A stretch of 64,000 nucleotides of DNA, taken from contig NZ_LMBX01000016.1 in assembly GCF_001439605.1 (NCBI RefSeq), positions 12,320-76,319 of the forward strand, read 5' to 3'. Below, piece by piece: positions 1 through 7,552 of this stretch. The translations under genes were made by a program, and so were the position numbers. Source of the DNA: Cytobacillus praedii (GTDB lineage Bacteria; Bacillota; Bacilli; Bacillales; Cytobacillaceae). The notes beneath the pieces were generated by a model. The model was not told the origin of the DNA. It did not search any database and saw only the letters and a program-made list of their open reading frames with translations. Within the stretch, counting starts at the first letter, position 1; the number at the start of each line of letters is the position of its first letter.

Positions 1-112
1 TGCTAGGAGCCGGAGCTAGACAAAGAAAAGCGCAGGCGACTGTTTAGCGGCGTATGGACTGGAGGGCTCCGGACTGAGAGAGAGTCAAGTAGCCGCTAGG
101 AGCTAGACAAAT
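1..112. repeat. Dispersed hairpin repeat, partial unit plus one full unit
   Basis: No gene is seen in the first 311 bases. Two copies of the terminal signature GAGCTAGACAAA lie at about 12-25 and 100-111. Between them is a self-complementary stretch with AGCGGC pairing with GCCGCT and GACT with AGTC. The signature matches the ends of the units near 32.4 kb and 38.2 kb, so I place it in the same family. The window edge truncates the left unit. Confidence 0.6.
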
Positions 113-146
113 AGAAAAGCCCTTCTCAAAAGAGAAGGGCTTTTCT
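113..146. terminator. Terminator hairpin of the gene left of the window
   Basis: A perfect 15-bp stem (113-127 with 132-146) closes on an AAAA loop. The T run lies inside the 3' arm, not after it. It abuts the repeat and ends about 165 bases before the first gene, so it most likely ends the upstream transcript. Confidence 0.75.
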
Positions 147-311
147 GGGGGATGTTCTATTCATATAATGGGAGGGGATATAGTTAAGCTACTAATAGTA
201 GAATATAATAAAGTTAACACTATGTCAATGGTGAAAAATAATAGAGTAAAAAATAAACTAGATTTGCTTATCAGCGTATTTATATCTTTTCAATGTTTAG
301 GGGAATGATAA

Positions 312-1373
312 ATGATAAATTATTTAAAGGAATATATACAAAAGAAGCCATCGAGATTAATTACCTATGCAGATTACATAATGCAAGCCCTTTACCATCC
401 GCAATATGGATATTATATGAATGATAAAAGAAAAATAGGGCGCGAAGGAGATTTTATTACGACTAGTAATATTTCTGATATTTACGGCAGATCTATTGCT
501 AAATGGTATTATAGCAAATCGATTGAAATGAATCTCCCATCTGCCATATGCGAAATCGGTGCGGGGACAGGCAGGTTTGCTAAAGCCTTTATTGATGAGT
601 GGAAGCTTCTTTCAGCTGAACCGATTCAATATTATATTATTGAAGAAAGCCCTTATCATCGTAAACTTCAGCAGGAGGAATTAACTTTTGATGAAAATAT
701 TAAGCAGATCGCAAGCTTAAAGGAAATCGCTCCCTTTGAAGGATTAATTTTTTCAAACGAATTATTTGATGCATTTCCGGTACATGTAATAGAAAATTAT
801 GCTGACGAATTGCTAGAAGTTATGGTTACCGTAAAGGATGATATGCTTATTGAGAGCTTTGAACCTTTAACAAATGAAGAAATCAAATCCTTTCTAGCAC
901 GAAGCGGGTTAAAATTGGATCATCAGCAGCGTATTGAAATCCCATTACAGATGGAATCAATGATTAAAAGCATGGCTGGGACCCTGCATAGAGGGCTAGT
1001 ACTTACTGTTGATTATGGTTATACAAATGAGGAATGGATGGAGCCAGCAAGAAGAAATGGAAGTTTAAGAGGCTATTACAAGCACAAGCTAATAAATAAT
1101 ATTCTTGAACATCCGGGTGATATGGATATAACAAGTCATGTTCATTTTGATGCATTAACTAAGTTTGGCAATCATCATGAGTTAAAGTTTGTCCATAAAT
1201 GGAGGCAGGATGAATTTCTGCTAGATGCAGGAATTCTAGAGGACTTGCAGGAGAATTATGATCCAAATCCTTTTTCAGCTGTAAGTAAAAGAAATCGAGC
1301 GATCCGCAGTCTTATTATACCTGGAGGAATGAGTTCATCTTTTCATGTTATTTTGCAGCAGAAAGGGGGATAA
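312..1373 (+). CDS. SAM-dependent methyltransferase, MidA family (COG1565, DUF185)
   Basis: Class I S-adenosylmethionine methyltransferase of 353 residues. The SAM-binding glycine motif EIGAGTGRF lies near residues 80-90 and a DYGY motif follows near 235; the C-terminal half is the all-protein-arginine methyltransferase-like domain typical of MidA. Mitochondrial MidA/NDUFAF7 methylates a complex I subunit, but the bacterial substrate is unknown and these bacteria generally lack complex I, so no substrate is assigned. The ATG start follows AGGGGAATGAT. The gene stands alone between a -10-like TATAAT (204-209) and a strong terminator. The related gene is commonly found beside comG in Bacillaceae. 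Confidence 0.85.
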   Translation: MINYLKEYIQKKPSRLITYADYIMQALYHPQYGYYMNDKRKIGREGDFITTSNISDIYGRSIAKWYYSKSIEMNLPSAICEIGAGTGRFAKAFIDEWKLLSAEPIQYYIIEESPYHRKLQQEELTFDENIKQIASLKEIAPFEGLIFSNELFDAFPVHVIENYADELLEVMVTVKDDMLIESFEPLTNEEIKSFLARSGLKLDHQQRIEIPLQMESMIKSMAGTLHRGLVLTVDYGYTNEEWMEPARRNGSLRGYYKHKLINNILEHPGDMDITSHVHFDALTKFGNHHELKFVHKWRQDEFLLDAGILEDLQENYDPNPFSAVSKRNRAIRSLIIPGGMSSSFHVILQQKGG

Positions 1374-1382
1374 AGGGATAAT

Positions 1383-1411
1383 AAAAAAGCGATGGAATCC
1401 ATCGCTTTTTT
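1383..1411. terminator. Bidirectional terminator between methyltransferase gene and DUF2626 gene
   Basis: AAAAAAGCGATGG (83-95 of the 1300s) pairs with CCATCGCTTTTTT (1399-1411) around a 3-nt loop. It has A and T runs on both sides and lies between two convergent genes. Confidence 0.9.
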
Positions 1412-1434
1412 ATTATGTAGCTAAACTTTGGTTT

Positions 1435-1677
1435 TTAGTGACCTGCACCTGGAACCATCATAAATGTACTCCAATAAGTGAAGCCTACGAAAAACACAGT
1501 TAAATATCCTGCAAAAACATATAAATACATACGTTCTGAAAGCTTTAAGTAGCTTAAAAGCAGGAAGAATCCTGTTTGGGCAAAGAAGATTAAAGACGTT
1601 GTATACATATCGCCTAAGAAGAACATGACTGCAAATATTCCCGTCCAGAATCCACAAACCTTGTACATACGATCCAT
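1435..1677 (-). CDS. DUF2626 family small membrane protein
   Basis: An 80-residue, very hydrophobic protein of the DUF2626 family, conserved in Bacillaceae next to the comG region. Two or three membrane segments can be read (about residues 10-45 and 48-72), with aromatic-rich turns such as FTYWSTFMM near the C terminus. No catalytic residues are visible and the function is unknown. The ATG at 1677 follows AAGGAGGG at good spacing. A second overlapping frame (1421-1657) is a shadow. The gene is monocistronic. Confidence 0.85.
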   Translation of the reverse strand: MDRMYKVCGFWTGIFAVMFFLGDMYTTSLIFFAQTGFFLLLSYLKLSERMYLYVFAGYLTVFFVGFTYWSTFMMVPGAGH

Positions 1678-1760
1678 ATGTATCCCTCCTTTTCCCCTAA
1701 CAATTCACATCATTACATATTATAAGTTAAATGGTAGACAAAAGTAAATAACCTTTGTTG

Positions 1761-2462
1761 CTACTTTGTGACGATTGCATGATATGCACAAGAATCACAT
1801 CCGCCAAGCATATTTTCCTTTTCAACTAGCTCGATGGAATGAAACAGCACTTCAAACATTCCTTTTAGAAATTCGTAGTGCATATTACATACTGATTCAG
1901 AATGTTCAAGAGCTACTTCCTTAAATGGACAGTTATAAATTTGAAAATAAATTTTGCTTTGATCTTCATTTACTTCAAACTCCGGATGGAAGCCTGATAA
2001 GGTAGAAGCATTTTTTAGGATGGTTAGTTTTTGATCAAATGAAAGCTCTTCAGTACTGTTAGAAGTACGGTTTATTTCCTGAGCTATCAACTCTTTGCCA
2101 AATGCTTTTCCTGTCAAATACAATGCTTTTTTCCCTTCTTCTCCTAGGGAAAGCATGGTTTGCATAGCAATGTTCGAAAGCAGCTGATAGTCGCGATAAG
2201 GAAAATGTAGCTGAATCACATCATCCGATAGACGATAAAGCCTGCTTGGTCTCCCGCCTTTTCCAGTCTTTTGAGTGTCAGATACTAGCATGTTTACATC
2301 TTCAAGCTTTGACAGATGGAGTCTGGCAACGTTTGGATGAATGTCGAAATTATCTGCGATTTCTTGTACGGTCACATCCTTATGTCTTTTTGTAATGTAT
2401 TGATAAATATAATAGCGTGTTGGATCTGATAATACATTTGTTATTTTTAACGTTTGTTCCAC
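1761..2462 (-). CDS. Winged-helix transcriptional regulator with C-terminal cysteine cluster (SufR/COG2345-like)
   Basis: A 233-residue regulator. Residues 1-80 form an ArsR/DeoR-type winged helix (LSDPTRYYIYQYI; NFDIHPNVARLHLSKLE; GRPSRLYRL). The rest is a sensor-like domain ending in four cysteines spaced C-x13-C-x29-C-x2-C, the last two in GGCDSCAYH. COG2345/SufR relatives bind an iron-sulfur cluster through C-terminal cysteines, so redox or Fe-S sensing is inferred. It starts with GTG at 2462 after GAGGTGA. Upstream on this strand lies TATAAT (complement of 2493-2498) with GTTAACACT over the -35 position, suggesting autoregulation. It is divergent from comG. The target genes are not known. 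Confidence 0.8.
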   Translation of the reverse strand: MEQTLKITNVLSDPTRYYIYQYITKRHKDVTVQEIADNFDIHPNVARLHLSKLEDVNMLVSDTQKTGKGGRPSRLYRLSDDVIQLHFPYRDYQLLSNIAMQTMLSLGEEGKKALYLTGKAFGKELIAQEINRTSNSTEELSFDQKLTILKNASTLSGFHPEFEVNEDQSKIYFQIYNCPFKEVALEHSESVCNMHYEFLKGMFEVLFHSIELVEKENMLGGCDSCAYHAIVTK

Positions 2463-2587
2463 TTCTATTCACCTCAGAACGGATTTGATTCCATTATAAT
2501 ACAGCTAGTTAGGGTTAACACTGTATTCACTATTAGTTTATAAAAAGTTCACAATTAAACCAATAACATAAGTCACAAATTAGTGGT

Positions 2588-2627
2588 AAATTTCTATAAA
2601 TTTCAACAAATCTCCCCAAATTTCCGG
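2588..2627. repeat. Four 10-bp phased AAATYTC repeats upstream of comG
   Basis: AAATTTC, AAATTTC, AAATCTC and AAATTTC begin at 2588, 2598, 2608 and 2618, exactly 10 bp apart. Phased A-tracts of this kind bend DNA. The array ends about 70 bp before the comG -35 box, in the 312-base gap between the regulator gene and comGA. Confidence 0.75.
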
Positions 2628-2697
2628 TGTATTTCATTTATGTGTCTAATCTTTGAATCTTTATTTTATGAAAATTTTATATTTTTACTCGAATGAT

Positions 2698-2726
2698 TTG
2701 TCAAAAAAAGCAGGAGATTATATAAT
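2698..2726 (+). promoter_or_regulatory. Sigma-A promoter of the comG operon, with an AT-rich ComK-like region upstream
   Basis: TTGTCA (2698-2703), a 17-nt spacer and TATAAT (2721-2726). Directly upstream, 2671-2686 reads AAAA, seven bases, then a T run; this resembles, but does not exactly match, the AAAA-N5-TTTT half-site of the competence activator ComK, which drives comG in B. subtilis. Confidence 0.75.
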
Positions 2727-2774
2727 TAGGTCGAATCATATTCCTAACAAATGAAAAGGTGGTGTACGATTTAA

Positions 2775-3845
2775 TTGAACACAATTGAAAAACTTGCAGA
2801 AAGAATCATTAAAGATGCTGTCAGAAATCATGCTTCAGATATCCACATTGTTCCCCGCAGAAATGATACTCTCATCCAATTACGTCTTGCTAACAAACTG
2901 ATCCCTAGACTGTATTTACCGAAAGAAGAATGCGACAGACTGATTTCACATTTTAAGTTTACGGCTTCTATGGATATCGGAGAAAAGAGAAGGCCGCAAA
3001 GTGGTGCATACTCCTACCAGATTGATGGTCAAATGATTGGCTTTCGTTTTTCAACCCTCCCCTCCAGCCATAATGAAAGTTTAGTTATTCGAATCCTCCC
3101 TCAGCAAGAACAAATCCCTTTCTACCAAATTTCTTTATTCCCGAATATGACCCGGAAACTACTTGCCTTATTAAAGCATGCCCACGGATTAATTATATTT
3201 ACTGGCCCGACTGGATCAGGAAAAACAACCACCCTCTACTCACTTCTAAATGAAACCTCCCATATGTTCAATCGCAATGTGATCACTCTTGAAGACCCAA
3301 TCGAAAAAGAAAATGATATGGTGCTCCAGGTTCAAGTAAATGAAAAAGCTGGTGTATCTTATGCAACTGGATTAAAAGCCATTCTTCGACATGACCCAGA
3401 TATCATTATGGTTGGGGAAATCAGGGATGCAGAAACAGCAAAGATCGCAGTAAGAGCAGCGCTTACAGGTCATTTAGTTTTGAGTACGATGCATACGAGG
3501 GATGCAAAAGGAGCGATATACAGGTTAAGTGAATTTGGTGTAGATGCAGTAGAGATAGAGCAGACCCTTGTTGCTGTAACCGCGCAGAGACTTGTGGAAT
3601 TATCCTGTCCGTTTTGTAAGGGTGAATGTTCGCCATACTGTTATTGCTATGGCAGATTGAAAAGAGCAAGTGTTTTCGAACTTTTAACGGGGAGGGCATT
3701 GAATGCCTCTATGAAAGCAGCGAGGGGAGAAGAGGCTGAAATTAAATATCGAAACTTAAAGGATATCATAAAAAAGGGAATAGCTCTTGGTTTTATTAAA
3801 GATACAGAATATGAGCGGTGGGTGCTTGAACATGATCAATCGTAA
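2775..3845 (+). CDS. comGA: ComGA, competence pilus assembly ATPase
   Basis: Cytoplasmic secretion-type ATPase (GspE/PilB family, 356 aa) that powers assembly of the ComG transformation pseudopilus. Visible motifs: Walker A GPTGSGKTT at about 144-152, Asp box near 172, Walker B IIMVGEIRD at about 210-218, His box GHLVLSTMHT at about 232-241, and a C-terminal CPFCKGEC...CYC cysteine cluster likely to bind zinc. The start is TTG at 2775 behind AAAAGGTGGTG; an upstream GTG leads straight to a stop. First gene of comGA-GG. Expression is expected to depend on ComK. Confidence 0.95.
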   Translation: MNTIEKLAERIIKDAVRNHASDIHIVPRRNDTLIQLRLANKLIPRLYLPKEECDRLISHFKFTASMDIGEKRRPQSGAYSYQIDGQMIGFRFSTLPSSHNESLVIRILPQQEQIPFYQISLFPNMTRKLLALLKHAHGLIIFTGPTGSGKTTTLYSLLNETSHMFNRNVITLEDPIEKENDMVLQVQVNEKAGVSYATGLKAILRHDPDIIMVGEIRDAETAKIAVRAALTGHLVLSTMHTRDAKGAIYRLSEFGVDAVEIEQTLVAVTAQRLVELSCPFCKGECSPYCYCYGRLKRASVFELLTGRALNASMKAARGEEAEIKYRNLKDIIKKGIALGFIKDTEYERWVLEHDQS

Positions 3846-4863
3846 GTGGAGTTTGCAGGAGCAATGCCAGTTTTTAAAGCGGATGGGTGAATTGCTTTCA
3901 CGAGGCTATCCTTTATCAGAAGCAATTGAGTCTCTTTTATTTCAATTGCCTAATAAAAAGAAGCTTGAACTTAGTCAATGTCTGGCGGATTTGAAAGAAG
4001 GCTACCCTTTTTATCAGGTTTTGTCTAAACTCCGGTTTAATCAGCATTTGATTGGCTATGTGTATTTCGCTGAGCAGCACGGGGGATTAGCTGCTGCCTT
4101 TCAAGATGGAAGTGAAATGATGCTGAAGCGGGATAGAGATTTCGAAAAGTTAAAGAAATTGTTTGTTTATCCTTTATTTTTAATCTGTATTACTGCTGTC
4201 TTATTTATTTTTGTTGAAAGAATTATATTACCCAGATTTTCCTCGCTTTTTATCTCAATGAGTCTCAAACCTAATATTTTTACAAAGGTTATTTCTACAA
4301 TTGGAGAACTCATGCCCTACCTCACGATGGGAATACTCTTTTTATTCCTTCTTCTCCTATGCTACTACTACTTTATGTTCCGTCATTTTTCTCAAATCAA
4401 ACAAAAGAGGATGCTTGTTTCCCTTCCGATGGTTGGGATATTTTTCAAATTGTTTTATACCCATTATTTTTCCGTGCAAATTAGTTATTTGTTAGCTGGA
4501 GGATTATCTGTTCATGAAGCACTTAGCCTATTTGAAAACAATAATAAACAGCCGCTTTACAAAGAGCTTGGTGAAGAATTAAAGAAAGGTTTGCGGAAGG
4601 GGGAAAGGCTTGAGGACATATTGATTAGTTATTCTTTTTTTGAAAAAGAGCTTGCACAAATTATTAGACACGGACAAAAGAATGGAAAGTTAGACCAAGA
4701 GCTATTCTTTTTTAGCCGACATTGTTTAACCCTGTTAGAGGAAAAAACCGAAAAAATGTTAAAGACGGTCCAGCCATGTTTGTATGTATTTATTGGATTT
4801 TTAATTGTATCCATGTATTTAGCCGTATTATTACCAATGTTCCATCTATTGGAGGGATTTTAA
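3832..4863 (+). CDS. comGB: ComGB, competence pilus platform membrane protein
   Basis: Inner-membrane GspF/PilC-type platform protein, 343 aa, that works with ComGA in pseudopilus assembly. Two GspF-like cytoplasmic repeats are separated by membrane segments near residues 115-140, 160-190 and 315-340. I start it at ATG 3832, which overlaps the end of comGA and gives MINRKWSLQEQ, like other ComGB proteins; in-frame starts at 3787 and 3811 add residues not seen in the family. Its stop overlaps the comGC start (TAATG). Second gene of the comG operon. Confidence 0.93.
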   Translation: MINRKWSLQEQCQFLKRMGELLSRGYPLSEAIESLLFQLPNKKKLELSQCLADLKEGYPFYQVLSKLRFNQHLIGYVYFAEQHGGLAAAFQDGSEMMLKRDRDFEKLKKLFVYPLFLICITAVLFIFVERIILPRFSSLFISMSLKPNIFTKVISTIGELMPYLTMGILFLFLLLLCYYYFMFRHFSQIKQKRMLVSLPMVGIFFKLFYTHYFSVQISYLLAGGLSVHEALSLFENNNKQPLYKELGEELKKGLRKGERLEDILISYSFFEKELAQIIRHGQKNGKLDQELFFFSRHCLTLLEEKTEKMLKTVQPCLYVFIGFLIVSMYLAVLLPMFHLLEGF

Positions 4864-5192
4864 TGTTGAAAAGAATAAAAGATGAAAAAGGATTTACTTT
4901 GCTGGAGATGATGATCGTTCTTCTCGTCATTTCTGTTCTGCTGATCATTACAATACCAAATATTACAAAGCATAATGGAAACATTAATAAAAAAGGGTGC
5001 GAAGCTTTTGTTAAGATGGTTCAAGCCCAAGTGCAGGCATATGAAATTGAGCATAAAAAACCGCCTGCAAATGTAAAAGAATTAGTGGATGAAAAATATT
5101 TAAACGAAAATGAAACAGCCTGTCCAAATGGAGAAGACATAGTCATTACAGATGGAAAAGTATCATCAAAACAAAAGGATTCCTCTTCATGA
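4863..5192 (+). CDS. comGC: ComGC, major competence pseudopilin
   Basis: Major subunit of the transformation pilus, 109 aa. The N terminus has the prepilin peptidase site EKGFTLLEM (cleavage after G, by ComC), followed by a 20-residue hydrophobic helix. The soluble part holds two cysteines (KGCEAF and TACPNG) that probably form the intramolecular disulfide made by BdbDC. The ATG at 4863 overlaps the comGB stop by one base, implying translational coupling. A longer frame from 4722 is comGB out of frame. The length is slightly above the 98 aa of B. subtilis. Confidence 0.95.
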   Translation: MLKRIKDEKGFTLLEMMIVLLVISVLLIITIPNITKHNGNINKKGCEAFVKMVQAQVQAYEIEHKKPPANVKELVDEKYLNENETACPNGEDIVITDGKVSSKQKDSSS

Positions 5193-5629
5193 ATAACTCA
5201 GAAAGCGGATTTACATTATTAGAATCCCTTTTCGTATTGAGTGTATTCCTCATTATTGCCTCTGCCTCTGCTATCCTGCTAAAATCTCAATTTTTATCTC
5301 TTGAAAAGCAGCAATTTATCAGCCAATTAAAATCAGACTTATTATATGGGCAGCAATATGCCATGTCACATCAGATTTTGGTCACTGTTCATATTCTTCC
5401 AGAGGAGAATTACTACTATTTGCGTGAGGGTCATAATAAAGGGTTCTTAATCGAAAGGGCCATTCCAGAAGCTATTACGATAAGGGAAGGCACAATGAAG
5501 CTGTTTTTCCAATTCCATCCTGATGGGAATATCAATCGATTTGGTACCTTTATTATTATCGTTGATAAAGTTCGTTACAAAATGACCTTCCTAATCGGAA
5601 AGGGGAGATTTTATGTGGCGAAAGAATGA
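5189..5629 (+). CDS. comGD: ComGD, minor competence pseudopilin
   Basis: Minor pseudopilin of 146 aa with the N-terminal prepilin motif ESGFTLLES, conserved Glu at +5 and a hydrophobic helix to about residue 30. It belongs to the ComG tip/initiation complex needed for DNA uptake. The start overlaps the comGC stop as ATGA. Position and length match ComGD of B. subtilis; the soluble domain is poorly conserved, so the assignment rests on N-terminal motif plus synteny. Confidence 0.92.
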   Translation: MNNSESGFTLLESLFVLSVFLIIASASAILLKSQFLSLEKQQFISQLKSDLLYGQQYAMSHQILVTVHILPEENYYYLREGHNKGFLIERAIPEAITIREGTMKLFFQFHPDGNINRFGTFIIIVDKVRYKMTFLIGKGRFYVAKE

Positions 5630-5945
5630 TGGATTTTTTTTGGCAGAATTATTATTAACTCTTTCTGCATGGCTAGTCATTGTCAGTGTTCTTTTTCCAT
5701 TGATTATGCAAGCAGTTAATCATTCTCTCCAAGTCAGACAGGAATTTTTTGCTAATAAAATTTTATATGAAAGTTTGATAGATGCGAAGAAGAAAGCGGT
5801 GGATCCAGCAACTGAAACAATTGTTGCTCATCAAACTGTTTATGAGATCTTTCAAAACGGAAATGGGGAAACCGCTAATATGGAGGTATGCATTAAATAT
5901 GAAGATCTTCTTCAACAGTCCTATGAAAAGTGTGAAACATTTTAA
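5613..5945 (+). CDS. comGE: ComGE, minor competence pseudopilin
   Basis: Short (110 aa) minor pseudopilin. The N terminus WRKNDGFFLAELLLTLSAW is a degenerate prepilin site: G|F is kept, but the usual FTLxE reads FFLAE, retaining the +5 Glu. A hydrophobic helix follows. AGGGGAG (5601-5607) precedes the ATG at 5613, which lies inside the end of comGD (17-nt overlap). Role as in B. subtilis: needed for pseudopilus assembly with ComGD, GF and GG. Confidence 0.88.
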   Translation: MWRKNDGFFLAELLLTLSAWLVIVSVLFPLIMQAVNHSLQVRQEFFANKILYESLIDAKKKAVDPATETIVAHQTVYEIFQNGNGETANMEVCIKYEDLLQQSYEKCETF

Positions 5946-6381
5946 TGAAAAAGGCTTTACGATGGTAGAAATGCTTTATGCATTTTCCATTTTCCTCGTA
6001 ATTGCGTCCTTTTTTCCTCTTAGCTTTAAATACCTTTTCCAAAATGAACAGTTTGAAGCTAGAAATAAAATACTGGAATGGCATGTTTTTGTACAGCAAT
6101 TGAAAAAGGAAGTTCGGCTATCTGATGCGATGTATATATTTAATGACAGGATTCTTTTATGGAAGGATGGACAAAGTATCCAGTTTGATAAGCATGGGAC
6201 AAATATTAGGCGAAGAGTAGATGAAAAGGGTCATGAAATTGTCTTTCAGCAGGTGGAAACAGTTCGTTTCGAAGAGATAAAAGACGGCTTCAGAATGACT
6301 GTAAATGATTTATTCCAGCAACAGCATAATGCCTCCTTCATTTCATTCCTCGATTTGGAGGAAGACGATGATCCGGAATGA
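5899..6381 (+). CDS. comGF: ComGF, minor competence pseudopilin
   Basis: Minor pseudopilin. The prepilin-like site EKGFTMVEML is followed by a hydrophobic segment, and the C-terminal part (RRRVDEKGHEIVFQ, then VRFEEIKDGF) is typical of ComGF. Two in-frame starts are possible. ATG 5899 (160 aa) follows GGAGG at 12 nt; ATG 5923 (152 aa) lies nearer the prepilin site but lacks a good ribosome binding site. I prefer 5899. It overlaps the end of comGE and the start of comGG. Confidence 0.88.
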   Translation: MKIFFNSPMKSVKHFNEKGFTMVEMLYAFSIFLVIASFFPLSFKYLFQNEQFEARNKILEWHVFVQQLKKEVRLSDAMYIFNDRILLWKDGQSIQFDKHGTNIRRRVDEKGHEIVFQQVETVRFEEIKDGFRMTVNDLFQQQHNASFISFLDLEEDDDPE

Positions 6382-6751
6382 AAACGGTTTTACTTATCCG
6401 CTAACTTTTTGTGTAATTCTCCTAGCTTCCATTGTGCTCTCTATTCAGCTTGAATTATATGTGTCTGAGAGAAAAATGACTAATGAAACAGTAACGATGT
6501 TGAAACAAGAATATTATTTTTTAAGTGCGGTGAAAGGGGCAGAAGAACAATTTTTAGAGGAAGAAAGTGTGAATGCATCAGGAGTATATTCGTTCATGGA
6601 CGGAGAAGTAAATTATCAAACGGTGAAAGTAGCTGACAGCCTATATCGAGTGACTTTTAGGTTAAAAATAAAGGATCTTCCAGAAGTTGAAGGAACCGGT
6701 TATTATGACATAGATCTTCAAAAAATGATAAAATGGAATGAAAAAAATTAA
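6368..6751 (+). CDS. comGG: ComGG, minor competence pseudopilin
   Basis: Last gene of the comG operon, 127 aa. The N terminus RNENGFTYPLTF has the G|F step, but lacks the +5 Glu (Pro instead), the atypical pattern known for ComGG, which in B. subtilis can cap a ComGD-GE-GF complex. The ATG at 6368 follows GGAGG (6357-6361), inside the end of comGF. A longer frame from 6305 is rejected because it would read through comGF without its own ribosome binding site. Confidence 0.9.
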   Translation: MIRNENGFTYPLTFCVILLASIVLSIQLELYVSERKMTNETVTMLKQEYYFLSAVKGAEEQFLEEESVNASGVYSFMDGEVNYQTVKVADSLYRVTFRLKIKDLPEVEGTGYYDIDLQKMIKWNEKN

Positions 6752-6765
6752 GTGGGGATTCGAGC

Positions 6766-7269
6766 ATGAAATCAATCTATTTGACTGGATTTATGGGTGC
6801 AGGGAAAACGACCATTGGAAAAGCATTAGGCGAATACTTGGAGATGCCTGTTTTTGATACAGATGAAGAAATTGAAAAGATAGAAAAACAAACAATCAGT
6901 GAGATATTCGAGCAGCAGGGTGAGGCGTATTTTCGTGCATGTGAGACAAGAATATTGGGAGAACTGTCTAAAGATGATGCAGTCATTACTACAGGTGGAG
7001 GCATCATATGCAGGGATGAAAATAGGAAGTTATTAAAAAATCAAGGAATCGTAATTTTCCTTTTTGCGAGTGAAGAGGAAATTTCGAAAAGGCTTGAACG
7101 GGACGAAACAAGACCGTTGCTTAGAGGGGATAAATTAGAAAGGATAGGAACGCTTTATCAAGAAAGGCTGCCAATATACAAACAGGCTGCTGATTATATC
7201 ATTGATACGAATGGAAAAGGAATTAATGAAGTTGTAAAAGAGATAGTCGGCTGTTTAAATTTGCAATAA
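6766..7269 (+). CDS. aroK: Shikimate kinase
   Basis: Phosphorylates shikimate at the 3-hydroxyl with ATP, the fifth step of chorismate synthesis. The 167-aa P-loop kinase carries Walker A GFMGAGKTT (8-16), the shikimate-binding DTDEEIE segment (about 31-37), TTGGG near 77-81 and the lid arginines RDETRPLLRG near 109-118. It starts 14 nt after comGG with GTGGGGAT upstream, so it may be co-transcribed with comG. Together with aroQ at 28.8 kb it is the second shikimate-pathway gene in the window. Confidence 0.95.
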   Translation: MKSIYLTGFMGAGKTTIGKALGEYLEMPVFDTDEEIEKIEKQTISEIFEQQGEAYFRACETRILGELSKDDAVITTGGGIICRDENRKLLKNQGIVIFLFASEEEISKRLERDETRPLLRGDKLERIGTLYQERLPIYKQAADYIIDTNGKGINEVVKEIVGCLNLQ

Positions 7270-7337
7270 AGGGGCATACTTGGACATGTAGTCTGGATTT
7301 ATTTTAATAGAAATCAGCTAAGTGCAGGTGTGTGGCA

Positions 7338-7517
7338 ATGAAATCAAATGATTATGTAAAATACATTACACAGACAGTAGTAAAATATATTGATCAGCCA
7401 AAGGATGAACGGAAAAAATCCCGTTTAGAAAAAAAGAATGCAAAAGAGCCTTTTTTATTGAAATGGTTTGGGATTATCCCTTATGCGATTTATGAATTGT
7501 TCAATAGAAAAAAATAA
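7338..7517 (+). CDS. yqzE: YqzE family small protein
   Basis: A 59-aa basic protein of the YqzE family, function unknown. It keeps the family pattern MKSNDYVKYITQ...KYIDQPKDERK, a Lys/Glu-rich middle and a hydrophobic C-terminal WFGIIPYAIYELF segment that could touch the membrane. ATG 7338 is chosen over GTG 7332 because AGGTG (7326-7330) is then correctly spaced. It is downstream of comG in B. subtilis too, where it is read as part of the competence region. Confidence 0.88.
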   Translation: MKSNDYVKYITQTVVKYIDQPKDERKKSRLEKKNAKEPFLLKWFGIIPYAIYELFNRKK

Positions 7518-7520
7518 TCA

Positions 7521-7552
7521 GAGAAACCGGCCGATTTTGGCCGGTTTCTTTT
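7521..7552. terminator. Bidirectional terminator between yqzE and yqhG
   Basis: GAAACCGGCC (7523-7532) and GGCCGGTTTC (7539-7548) form a perfect 10-bp stem with a GATTTT loop and a short T tail. It separates convergent genes. Confidence 0.92.
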
